NCBI GenBank assembly: GCA_023139225.1
Contig: JAGLNZ010000250.1
Location: 1 to 7,051 of the forward strand
From: Desulfobacula sp.
GTDB taxonomy: Bacteria > Desulfobacterota > Desulfobacteria > Desulfobacterales > Desulfobacteraceae
Direction of reading: 5' to 3'
DNA length: 7,051 nt
Within the stretch, counting starts at the first letter, position 1; every line of letters starts with the position of its first letter. The position numbers were made by a program, and so were the translations under genes. Positions 1 through 6,771 of this stretch are shown piece by piece. The notes under the pieces are model-generated. The model made no database searches, had not been told where the DNA came from, and saw nothing but the letters and a program-made list of their open reading frames with translations.

Positions 1-48
1 TTAGGCGCAGTTTTATGGGTAAAATTTGAAAAGTGGCAGGAAAAATAG
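1..48 (+). CDS. C-terminal end of an upstream gene, probably a membrane protein (partial)
   Basis: Frame 1 is the only forward frame open from the window edge. It reads LGAVLWVKFEKWQEK and stops at TAG (46-48), one base before the cbiM ATG. The residues run from hydrophobic to strongly basic, as at the end of a last transmembrane helix with a cytoplasmic tail. The cbiM Shine-Dalgarno lies inside these codons, so translation of the two genes would be coupled. Only 15 residues are visible, so no family can be named. Another component or accessory protein of the metal transporter is possible given the spacing, but this is inference. An open stretch this short can also occur by chance. Confidence 0.45.
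   Translation, partial: LGAVLWVKFEKWQEK
38..41 (+). promoter_or_regulatory. Shine-Dalgarno that fixes the cbiM start
   Basis: AGGA lies 8 nt before the ATG at 50. It supports this start over the in-frame TTG at 26, which would put eight extra residues in front of the conserved Met-His N-terminus. Confidence 0.7.
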
Positions 49-49
49 T

Positions 50-655
50 ATGCACATTTCAGAAGGCGTTCTTTCAGGCCCGGTCCTGGCATCCGGTGCG
101 GTTCTGGCCATGGCCGGGGCTGCAATAGGGTTAAAAAAGATTGATTATGACCGCATCGTTCATGTGGCCATTCTGGCCTCGGCTTTTTTTGTGGCCTCAT
201 TGATCCATGTAAATATCGGGCCTGCAAGTGTCCATCTGATTTTAAACGGGATTGTCGGATTGCTGCTTGGATTTGCAGCAATCCCTGCAATCTTGACAGC
301 ACTGCTTTTACAGTCAATATTTTTTCAATATGGGGGCCTTACGGCATTGGGGGTTAATGTTGTGGTGATGGCGGTTCCTGCAGTGCTTGTACATTATCTT
401 TTTTTACCATTGCTGGGAAAATCATCCACACTTACATTTGTTGCCGGATTTATGGCCGGTATGTTGTCCATATTGCTTTCATCCTTATTGCTGGGGCTGG
501 CTCTCTGGTTCACAGACCAGAATTTTTTGGAAACAAGTCTTGTCATTATTACCGCTCACATCCCTGTAATGATAATTGAGGGGATTGTAACAGGTTTTTG
601 TGTAACATTTCTTTTAAAAGTATATCCTGAAATTATTCCGGTGAAGAAAAAATGA
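50..655 (+). CDS. cbiM: CbiM, substrate-binding membrane subunit of a Co/Ni ECF transporter
   Basis: This 201-residue integral membrane protein is the metal-binding (S) component of an energy-coupling-factor importer. It captures Co2+ or Ni2+ at the outer face and passes it inward, driven by CbiQ and CbiO. The protein begins MHISEGVL. In CbiM/NikM proteins the N-terminal Met-His segment itself coordinates the metal together with a histidine in an SVH-type motif, here His62 in SVHLILNG. This is the main reason for choosing ATG 50 over TTG 26. The rest is almost entirely hydrophobic, with several membrane helices and a short basic tail (VKKK), a normal layout and length for CbiM. Its stop overlaps the next gene by 4 nt (ATGA). 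Family assignment is firm. The choice between cobalt and nickel is not settled by sequence, and the neighbouring L subunit leans towards nickel. Confidence 0.93.
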   Translation: MHISEGVLSGPVLASGAVLAMAGAAIGLKKIDYDRIVHVAILASAFFVASLIHVNIGPASVHLILNGIVGLLLGFAAIPAILTALLLQSIFFQYGGLTALGVNVVVMAVPAVLVHYLFLPLLGKSSTLTFVAGFMAGMLSILLSSLLLGLALWFTDQNFLETSLVIITAHIPVMIIEGIVTGFCVTFLLKVYPEIIPVKKK

Positions 656-1134
656 CAATAAAACAAATACTTATCTTCACACTCATTTTAGCTATGTTGC
701 CGGCAAGCCTCGCCTTTGCCCACAAGGTCATTATTTTTGCATGGGTGGAAGATGGTATGATTTATACGGAAAGTCAGTTTAGCTCAAAAAGGAAAGCAAA
801 GAATTCCACTATAACTATTGTTAATGAAAATGGCATGGTTATCCATAAAGGACAAACTGACCAGGAAGGAAAGTATTCATTTGCAATTCCTGAAAAGATT
901 GATTCAGATCTTATAGTAAAGCTTGATGCAGGAACAGGACATCAGGCCCAATGGAAAATTGCCAAAAATGAGCTTGTGACCGTTCATTCAGCCAATGATG
1001 TCCAGGCAGCCATGAAGGAAAAAGAAATGCTGGAAGAAAGCCCTTCTATCTTAAAAATAATCACAGGTATTGGCATTATTTTTTTGCTGGCTTTTACAAT
1101 GAAGTTTTTAAAAAGGAAAACGTTCCAAAAATGA
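652..1134 (+). CDS. nikL: NikL/CbiL-like accessory subunit of the Ni/Co ECF transporter
   Basis: This 160-residue protein has a signal peptide (residues 1-23, basic start, hydrophobic core, AFA cleavage motif), an extracytoplasmic beta-rich domain and one C-terminal membrane helix (about 133-153) followed by a basic KRK tail. It should sit in the inner membrane with its domain in the periplasm. Cleavage after Ala23 would leave a mature N-terminus starting His-Lys, a possible metal ligand like the Met-His end of CbiM. The motifs HKVIIFAWVEDGMIYTE and DAGTGHQAQW (92-101) match my recollection of the NikL/CbiL components that replace CbiN/NikN in some nickel and cobalt ECF operons. It starts in an ATGA overlap with cbiM, preceded by GGTGA (640-644, 7 nt spacing), and ends in an ATGA overlap with cbiQ. 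The role is probably assisting metal loading of CbiM. The name CbiL is also used for an unrelated cobalamin methyltransferase, so I prefer nikL. Confidence 0.75.
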   Translation: MTIKQILIFTLILAMLPASLAFAHKVIIFAWVEDGMIYTESQFSSKRKAKNSTITIVNENGMVIHKGQTDQEGKYSFAIPEKIDSDLIVKLDAGTGHQAQWKIAKNELVTVHSANDVQAAMKEKEMLEESPSILKIITGIGIIFLLAFTMKFLKRKTFQK

Positions 1135-1880
1135 TCGAAGAAAAATTTGCATCAGGACAGTCATTCATCCACCAGCTTGATCCTAAAATACGGATCATTG
1201 CTTCGATTGTTTTATCCTTTGCCGTGGCACTTTGCGATAATCTTTACATTGCAGGATGCTATTTTATTATTTCATTGATTTTAATCATGATGGCCAAATT
1301 AAAATGGATAGATGTCGTTAACCGGTTAAAACCGGTTTTCTGGTTTCTTTTAATGATCTGGATCATACTTCCCTTAACCTTTGATGGAGAGGTTATCTAT
1401 CAATATTCCTGGTTAAGAATAACAGGTCCCGGTGTCATATTGTGTTGCAAGATCACCATTAAATCGATAACCATATTACTATTATTTACAGCCCTTATTG
1501 CCACCATGACCATCGCTTCCCTTGGAAACGGCCTTCATAGAATTTATGTACCCGATAAAATGGTTTTTCTTTTATTGATGTCTTATCGATATATTGCAGT
1601 TATTGAGGAAGAATACAAAAGACTTTTGCGGGCTGCAAAATTTCGGGGATTTAAACCCGGAACCAATCTGCATTCTTATAAGACATTTGCTTATCTTGCC
1701 GGTATGCTTTTTGTCCGGGCATCACTCAGAGCCCAAAGAGTATACCAGGCCATGTTGTGCCGGGGGTTTAACCAAAAATTTCACACCCTTGACGTTTACC
1801 CGTCAAATAGATTAAACTTAACATTTTTAATTGGTATATTTGCGGCAAGCCTAAGTCTTGTCATATTTGAAATTATGTGA
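1131..1880 (+). CDS. cbiQ: CbiQ, energy-coupling transmembrane (EcfT) subunit
   Basis: This 249-residue membrane protein couples ATP hydrolysis by CbiO to metal transport through CbiM. Near the N-terminus it has LDPKIR (16-21), the usual start of the EcfT/CbiQ fold. Hydrophobic segments follow at about 22-40, 41-56, 68-84, 103-128 and 225-248. Between them lies a long cytoplasmic helical region with the two EcfT signature motifs in the form xRGx: KFRGF (170-174) and LCRGF (209-213). Their arginines are the coupling residues that contact the two ATPase subunits, and both are present. Length is typical. The ATG overlaps the nikL stop, and AAGGA (1113-1117) lies 13 nt upstream, rather far, so translational coupling probably matters. 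The gap to cbiO is 25 nt. Confident family call. Confidence 0.93.
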   Translation: MIEEKFASGQSFIHQLDPKIRIIASIVLSFAVALCDNLYIAGCYFIISLILIMMAKLKWIDVVNRLKPVFWFLLMIWIILPLTFDGEVIYQYSWLRITGPGVILCCKITIKSITILLLFTALIATMTIASLGNGLHRIYVPDKMVFLLLMSYRYIAVIEEEYKRLLRAAKFRGFKPGTNLHSYKTFAYLAGMLFVRASLRAQRVYQAMLCRGFNQKFHTLDVYPSNRLNLTFLIGIFAASLSLVIFEIM

Positions 1881-1905
1881 GTTTGAAAATTTTTTGGGTT
1901 GAAGC

Positions 1906-2637
1906 GTGATTGACAATTCCAGCATTATCAAGTTAGAAGACATTTCTTTTTCTTATCCGGGATCAAATACAAGGGTTTTGGACCACCTGAATCTTGAGAT
2001 CAACAAAGGTGACAGAATCGGAATGATGGCTCCCAATGGATCAGGTAAGACCACGTTGCTGCATACGATTATGGGGCTTTGCAAACCTGAATCAGGCACC
2101 ATAGAAGTGTTCGGCAAATTGTTGAAAAATGAGAAAGATTTTATACCGGTTCGTTCCAAAATCGGGTTGTTGTTCCAGGATTCCGATGATCAGCTGTTCT
2201 GCCCGACGGTACTGGATGATGTGGCATTCGGGCCCTTGAATCTTGGATTTGCTCCTCAAGAAGCCATTAATATTTCAAGAAAGACCCTTGAAAGACTCGG
2301 AATACAAAACTTTGAACACCGTGTGACCCACAGGCTGTCCGGTGGACAGAAACGCCTGGTCGCATTGGCTGCCGTGCTCGCCATGGAGCCTGAAGTCTTA
2401 TTGCTTGATGAACCGACAGCAGGGCTGGATAACAAGGTTAAAGAAAAATTGATTCATATTCTCAATGCCCTTGATATTTCTTACTTTGTTATTTCACACG
2501 AATTTGATTTTGCCAAAGCAGTAACTGACAAAATATATTCCATGGAAAACGGTAAGATTTTAACAGACGATGAAATTCATATTCACCGCCATGAGCATGT
2601 CCATAAACATGGCAAACACCCCCATATCCACAAATAA
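1906..2637 (+). CDS. cbiO: CbiO, ATPase subunit of the Co/Ni ECF transporter, with His-rich tail
   Basis: This 243-residue cytoplasmic ABC ATPase powers the CbiM/L/Q importer. Visible in order: aromatic Tyr17 in FSYPG, Walker A APNGSGKT (42-49, catalytic Lys48), Q-loop Gln91 in LLFQDSDDQLF followed by the CbiO-type VLDDVAFGP, signature LSGGQKR (144-150), Walker B VLLLDEP (164-170, Glu169), D-loop at AGLD (172-175) and H-loop His198. The first Walker A glycine is alanine. Residues 225-242 carry nine histidines in 18 residues, alternating with other residues, which suggests binding of Ni or Co in the cytoplasm. The start is GTG at 1906: a TGA at 1900-1902 closes the frame upstream and no Met occurs before the Walker A region. 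Shine-Dalgarno is weak (GGG at 1896-1898). The oxidoreductase gene begins 15 nt later. Confidence 0.94.
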   Translation: MIDNSSIIKLEDISFSYPGSNTRVLDHLNLEINKGDRIGMMAPNGSGKTTLLHTIMGLCKPESGTIEVFGKLLKNEKDFIPVRSKIGLLFQDSDDQLFCPTVLDDVAFGPLNLGFAPQEAINISRKTLERLGIQNFEHRVTHRLSGGQKRLVALAAVLAMEPEVLLLDEPTAGLDNKVKEKLIHILNALDISYFVISHEFDFAKAVTDKIYSMENGKILTDDEIHIHRHEHVHKHGKHPHIHK

Positions 2638-2652
2638 TATTTAGGTGAATTT

Positions 2653-4527
2653 ATGAAGAACGCTTTGCCTGACAAAGAAATTACCGGATCTTTGAACAAT
2701 GTTCTGGAAATTGACCTGTCGTTAAAAACGTTTTCAAAGTTTATAATTTCCAGGCGCATGAGAAAAATGTACCTTGGGGGAAAAGGCCTTGGATTAAAAT
2801 TATTATATGACAGGCTGAAACCGGGAATTGATCCTTTAGGAGAAGACAGCCTGATTGTTATCATGACAGGCGTTCTTGCAGGAACCTCTGCTCCTTGTTC
2901 GGGTAGATTCCATGCGGTTTTCAAGTCACCCCTCACTAGAATTTTGGGTTCTTCCTCCTGCGGCGGGTCTTTTGGACGCCGACTCAAATCCAATGGATGG
3001 GATGGAATTATACTTAAAGGCAAATCAGAAAAACCCGTCACCCTTCATATCCATAATGATAAGGTACAATTTTGTAAGGCTGCAAATCTTTGGGGGAAAG
3101 ACATCCCCGAGACCCAGGCAGCTATAGGCACAAAAAAACAAGAATCCCTGGTCATCGGACCTGCAGGGGAAAATCTTGTCAGGTTTGCCAATGTGGCTGC
3201 AGGTCACAGGTATCTTGGAAGAGGCGGACTCGGTGCTGTCATGGGATCGAAAAATCTTAAAGCCATCATTGCTTTGAAAGGTGATTACAAGGTTGTTCCC
3301 TATTTTAAAAATAGATTTCAAAAAATTAAAGACAGAGCAAATAAGTATATCAACCAAAATCATGTGTCGTTATTAATGAGGCAGTTTGGTACGGCAGCCA
3401 ATGCAAACCCGATTATTAAAAACAATATGCTGCCGGTAAATAATTTCACCTATGGCAATCATCCTGATGCAGTTAAGATTACAGGCGAGGCAATTAAAGA
3501 AAATCACAACACCCGACATCATACTTGCAAGCCATGCTCAATATTATGCGGGCATAAAGGGGTTTTTAACAAAAGGCTGACAAATGTTCCCGAATATGAA
3601 ACCCTTGCATTGTTGGGGGCAAATCTTGGTGTTTTTGATCCCAATGATATTTCAAGATTTAATGACATTTGCAACAAAAAAGGGCTGGATACCATATCCT
3701 CCGGCGGCACCCTGGCATGGGTCATGGAAGCAACCGGGAAGGGGCTTGTTAAAACAGATCTTAAGTTTGGATCTTCACATGAAATCGTGAAAGCATTGAA
3801 CAGTATTGCAGATCTTGAAGGTTTCGGCAGACAAATGGCAAAGGGATCAAGAGCGCTTTCAAGTAAATTCGGCGGGAAAGAATTTGCCATCCAGGTTAAG
3901 GGCCTTGAGATGGCCGGCTATGACCCAAGGGGAGCCTGGGGCCAGGGCCTGGGGTATGCAGTTGCCAACAGGGGTGCCTGTCATCTGTCTTCATTCCCGG
4001 TCGGGTTTGAAAATCTTACCGGCTTGTTAAACCCGCACACCATTCGTGCAAAACCAGAGTTTATAAAATTTTTTGAAAATATCAATGCCGCCGTTAATTC
4101 AATGGATATATGCCAGTTTACCGGGTATGGCTTTACCCTTGAAACCTGGTTGATAAGAATGACGCCACATTTAATTTTAAAATTAATAATGCAGAATCTT
4201 CCAACAATTGCCATAGCTCTGGTTGATTTTTCATTATATCCAAAATTTTTTTCTGCGGCTTGCGGGATTGATCTGTCTTCTAAACAGTTTTTAAAGGCGG
4301 GTGAAAGAATTCATATTCTTGAACGTCTTATGAACACCAATGAAGGCATTCGGAAAGATGATGATACGCTGCCCAAAAGGCTTCTTTTAGAACCCCAGAA
4401 AGATGATCCGAGAAAAAGGCTTGTTCCCTTGGACCCCATGTTGGAAAAATACTATAAATTAAGAGGGTATGATGTTGATGGGCTTCCCAAAAAATCTTTA
4501 CTGAGAAAACTTGAGATTATAATGTAA
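2653..4527 (+). CDS. aor: Aldehyde:ferredoxin oxidoreductase family tungsten/molybdenum enzyme
   Basis: This 624-residue cytoplasmic enzyme belongs to the AOR family, which oxidises aldehydes to carboxylic acids (or runs in reverse) with a bis-pterin W or Mo cofactor and one [4Fe-4S] cluster, using ferredoxin. Visible marks: GGKGLG (42-47) and SPLTRILGSSSCGG (92-105) of the N-terminal domain, GRGGLGAVMGSKNLKAI (189-205), cluster cysteines CKPCSILC (Cys292, 295, 299) plus Cys487 in MDICQF, PEYETL (313-318), KKGLDTISSGG (342-352), and GYDPRGAWGQGLGYA with NRGACHL (His444) in the pterin/active-site region. Glu314 or Glu316 and His444 would correspond to the acid and histidine near tungsten in Pyrococcus AOR, from memory. 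Length is near the usual 600-620. A hydrophobic stretch (495-535) follows the fourth cysteine. ATG 2653 has AGGTGA at 2643-2648. It is probably co-transcribed with cbiO. The substrate cannot be told from sequence. Confidence 0.93.
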   Translation: MKNALPDKEITGSLNNVLEIDLSLKTFSKFIISRRMRKMYLGGKGLGLKLLYDRLKPGIDPLGEDSLIVIMTGVLAGTSAPCSGRFHAVFKSPLTRILGSSSCGGSFGRRLKSNGWDGIILKGKSEKPVTLHIHNDKVQFCKAANLWGKDIPETQAAIGTKKQESLVIGPAGENLVRFANVAAGHRYLGRGGLGAVMGSKNLKAIIALKGDYKVVPYFKNRFQKIKDRANKYINQNHVSLLMRQFGTAANANPIIKNNMLPVNNFTYGNHPDAVKITGEAIKENHNTRHHTCKPCSILCGHKGVFNKRLTNVPEYETLALLGANLGVFDPNDISRFNDICNKKGLDTISSGGTLAWVMEATGKGLVKTDLKFGSSHEIVKALNSIADLEGFGRQMAKGSRALSSKFGGKEFAIQVKGLEMAGYDPRGAWGQGLGYAVANRGACHLSSFPVGFENLTGLLNPHTIRAKPEFIKFFENINAAVNSMDICQFTGYGFTLETWLIRMTPHLILKLIMQNLPTIAIALVDFSLYPKFFSAACGIDLSSKQFLKAGERIHILERLMNTNEGIRKDDDTLPKRLLLEPQKDDPRKRLVPLDPMLEKYYKLRGYDVDGLPKKSLLRKLEIIM

Positions 4528-4536
4528 AATAACGGG

Positions 4537-4962
4537 TCAGGCGTTCGACAACAGGTTGGCAAGTTCTTTCTGAATACAATAATAAATGTCTTCATCACTG
4601 CCATAGACATCAATGACATCTTTGTGATTGATCAGTTTTTCCACAATAAATGCTGTCAGGTAGAGACTGGCAATATTAGGATTTGAAATAAGAGTGCGGA
4701 AAGGAGCAACCATGTAATCAATATCAAAATCTTCCGCTTTACAAAGAGCATCAAAACATCTTGCTATCTGTTTTTCAATGCTGGATTTGGAAACGGTTTC
4801 AATTAAACCTGTTTCAATGAGTTTCATGGAGAGTTTATTGCTCAAGGCATCTATGTTGTCCCGGATCGTGCTGATGGTTCTGATTCTTTCCCGTTCTTTG
4901 GACGATTCTATCTTAGAAAGAAGTTTTGCTTCCCTGTTTCCGGTATAAAAGATTTTAGCCAT
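4537..4962 (-). CDS. Uncharacterised 141-residue helical protein downstream of recJ
   Basis: I do not recognise this protein. It has 141 residues from the ATG at 4962, which is preceded by AAGGA at 7 nt. An in-frame ATG at 4992 would add ten residues but has no Shine-Dalgarno, so 4962 is preferred. The sequence lacks a signal peptide or convincing membrane helix and looks largely alpha-helical. It has a charged N-terminal third (ESSKERERIRTISTIRDN), a central segment with two cysteines (ARCFDALCKAEDFDIDY) and a more hydrophobic part (SNPNIASLYLTAFIVEKL) before an acidic patch (YGSDEDIYYC). No catalytic motif or zinc pattern is evident. It follows recJ in the same direction after 84 nt and converges on the oxidoreductase gene with 9 nt between stops. 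Base use resembles its neighbours. A cytoplasmic accessory or regulatory protein is possible, but no function can be assigned. Confidence 0.72.
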   Translation of the reverse strand: MAKIFYTGNREAKLLSKIESSKERERIRTISTIRDNIDALSNKLSMKLIETGLIETVSKSSIEKQIARCFDALCKAEDFDIDYMVAPFRTLISNPNIASLYLTAFIVEKLINHKDVIDVYGSDEDIYYCIQKELANLLSNA

Positions 4963-4969
4963 TAAATTA

Positions 4970-4974
4970 TCCTT
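4970..4974 (-). promoter_or_regulatory. Shine-Dalgarno that fixes the start of the 141-residue protein
   Basis: On the minus strand this reads AAGGA with 7 nt to the ATG at 4962. The alternative ATG at 4992 has only AT-rich sequence in front, so this site decides the shorter start. Confidence 0.7.
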
Positions 4975-5010
4975 AAATTTTTCAAAAATCATAAAATATC
5001 AATCTATATA

Positions 5011-5038
5011 TATATAATAAAAACAGGGTGTTTATCAA
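5011..5038 (-). promoter_or_regulatory. Possible promoter for the 141-residue protein gene
   Basis: Reading the minus strand, TTGATA (5038-5033) is followed after 16 nt by TATATA (5016-5011), a fair sigma70-like pair. Transcription would begin near 5004, giving a leader of about 40 nt that contains the AAGGA site. The -10 lies in a (TA)6 run at 5005-5016, so several registers are possible and chance resemblance is a real risk. No hairpin terminator is seen between the recJ stop and this site, so the gene may also be read through from recJ. Confidence 0.35.
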
Positions 5039-5046
5039 GCTAAAAA

Positions 5047-6756
5047 TTATAGATCTTCGATAATAATCTGTGCTGCGGTATTTTTAAATTTATTAATTTT
5101 TAGTTTAAATGCAATTTTAGAATAATAATCAGGAAGGTTATCCGTGTCGCTGATATTAAAATGAAAGGCTTCAACCTGGTGGCGGGAAATAGAAGAGCCT
5201 TTTTCAAGAACCATTTTCCTGTGGTTGCTTCCAATGATATAAGAGGATTTTACACGGATATCTTCACAGATAAATATTGGTTCCGGGTTTGCTGTACCAA
5301 ACGGCCTTAACCGGTCAATTTCTTTGGCCAGATTGAAATTAACCTCCTCAAGATCAAGAATAGCATCAATGGTCAGGGCTTTTTGAAAATCTTTTTCAGA
5401 ACACAAGTTTTCCAGGTATCGGTTCAAATTTTCACAAAGCACTGGTAAATTTTTCTTTTTAACCGTAAGACCCGAAGCCATGGCATGGCCGCCAAATTTT
5501 TCAAGCAAAGGTTCATTCTCCAGGAGTGCCTGATAAATATTGATATTATTGATACTTCGACCGGAACCAATAGCATAGTCATCTTTGCTTGCCAGTAAAA
5601 TCACAGGGCAATAGTATTTTTTTGACAGTTTTGATGCAGCAATTCCCAGAACACTTGGATCCCATTGATCATCCCATAAAAAAAGGAGTTTGTTTTTCAA
5701 CAGGTCCGGGTTTTTTCTCAGCCGTTGTTCAATGCTAAAGGTAATTTCCTTTTCAATTTTTTGCCGTTTGATATTTAACCGGTCCAAAAGTGACGCGGTT
5801 TTTTCAGCATTGACAATATCTGTGGCAATGAGCTGCGAGACACAGATTCTGGCATGGGAGATCCTGCCTGCAGCATTGATTCTTGGGACAATTTTAAATG
5901 AAATATCATCTGAATCAATTTTCCTGAAATTAATTCTGGAAATTTCAGCAATGGTTTTTAATCCAAGCCTTGTCCCCTGCCTGATTTTTTTAAGCCCTGC
6001 AATACAAAGCACACGGTTTTCTTTGATTAATGGAACCATATCTCCAATGGTTCCGATTGCAAACAGATCCAGATAGTCTATAAGATTGGGCTCACCAATT
6101 TCCTCCCAAAAGCCTTTTCCCCTGAAAAATTTCCTCAGGGCCATGACAAGAAAAAAGGCAACACCAACCCCTGCAAGATATTCTAAACATGCAGAACAGT
6201 CTCCTCTTTTCGGATCAACCACTGCTGCGGCAAAGGGCAGGGTACTCCCGGGTTCATGGTGATCGGTTATGATGACATCAATGTCTTCAAGATTGGCTTT
6301 TTCAACGGCTTCATGGCTGGTGACACCACAGTCAACCGTAATAATCAGGTCAATATCCTGATCCACGGCCATTTGAATATGGTCTGCCTGAAGGCTGTAA
6401 CCCTCTTTGATTCGATGGGGGATATACCATGATACATTGGCGTCACAATATTCAAGGAAATCACTGAGAAGAGCTGTTGAGGTAACACCGTCAGCATCAA
6501 AATCGCCAAAAATAAGAATTTTTTCTTTATTTTTAACTGCGGTAAAGATCCGTTTAACCGCCTTGTCCATATCCTTTAAGGCAAAAGGATCAGTAAGATT
6601 TTTAAGGCTTGGATTTAAAAAGAACCTAGCCTCTTCAACACTTGTAATTCCTCTGGCAAAAAGCAGTCTCGCTAAAACAGGGTGGCAGTCCAATCCCTTG
6701 GTTAAAAGCTCGACGATCTCCTGGTCCGGTTTAAAATATTTGAGTATGGTATCCAT
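5047..6756 (-). CDS. recJ: RecJ, single-stranded-DNA-specific 5'-3' exonuclease
   Basis: RecJ degrades single-stranded DNA from 5' ends in recombination (RecFOR pathway), base-excision and mismatch repair, using two Mn2+ or Mg2+ ions. The 569 residues match the usual length (E. coli about 577). Metal-site motifs are complete: GDFDADG (84-90), TVDCG (140-144), DHH (165-167), LAGVGVAF (194-201) and GTIGDMVPL (235-243, Asp239). Next come PRINAAGRI (291-299), the DHHA1 domain with GSGRSI (397-402) and FGGHAMASGL (421-430), and the OB-fold region with RPFGTANPEP (484-493). The nucleic-acid-contact motif usually written WHxGVxGI reads WDPSVLGI (365-372), so two conserved positions differ. The ATG at 6756 has no Shine-Dalgarno. 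A strong promoter ends only about 15 nt upstream, so initiation may be nearly leaderless. It is the first gene of the leftward unit, followed by the uncharacterised small gene. Confidence 0.96.
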   Translation of the reverse strand: MDTILKYFKPDQEIVELLTKGLDCHPVLARLLFARGITSVEEARFFLNPSLKNLTDPFALKDMDKAVKRIFTAVKNKEKILIFGDFDADGVTSTALLSDFLEYCDANVSWYIPHRIKEGYSLQADHIQMAVDQDIDLIITVDCGVTSHEAVEKANLEDIDVIITDHHEPGSTLPFAAAVVDPKRGDCSACLEYLAGVGVAFFLVMALRKFFRGKGFWEEIGEPNLIDYLDLFAIGTIGDMVPLIKENRVLCIAGLKKIRQGTRLGLKTIAEISRINFRKIDSDDISFKIVPRINAAGRISHARICVSQLIATDIVNAEKTASLLDRLNIKRQKIEKEITFSIEQRLRKNPDLLKNKLLFLWDDQWDPSVLGIAASKLSKKYYCPVILLASKDDYAIGSGRSINNINIYQALLENEPLLEKFGGHAMASGLTVKKKNLPVLCENLNRYLENLCSEKDFQKALTIDAILDLEEVNFNLAKEIDRLRPFGTANPEPIFICEDIRVKSSYIIGSNHRKMVLEKGSSISRHQVEAFHFNISDTDNLPDYYSKIAFKLKINKFKNTAAQIIIEDL

Positions 6757-6771
6757 TTAATTTTAAAAGAA

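Noticed and set aside
26..49. TTG start at 26 for cbiM
   Set aside because: It would add eight residues before the conserved MHISEG N-terminus, which must be at or near the protein start for metal binding, and ATG 50 has its own AGGA.
1..49. Tail of a cobalamin riboswitch before cbiM
   Set aside because: No B12-box-like sequence is visible in the 49 nt present, and this stretch is open as coding sequence up to position 48.
2583..3041. 152-residue minus-strand open frame
   Set aside because: It lies antisense to the end of cbiO and the start of the oxidoreductase gene, shows no family features, and the plus-strand proteins there are clearly real.
3519..3890. 123-residue minus-strand open frame
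   Set aside because: It is antisense to the [4Fe-4S] and pterin region of the oxidoreductase gene, with no start signal and low-complexity character.
4530..4546. Possible terminator hairpin (AACG/CGTT) between converging genes
   Set aside because: The stem is only 4 bp with a 7-nt loop and just a short T stretch on one strand, too weak to call.
5005..5016. (TA)6 run as a phase-variable repeat
   Set aside because: Only six units in AT-rich intergenic DNA, so it is more simply part of a -10 region.
5690..6076. 128-residue plus-strand open frame
   Set aside because: It is antisense to recJ across conserved motifs. No protein family is recognisable.
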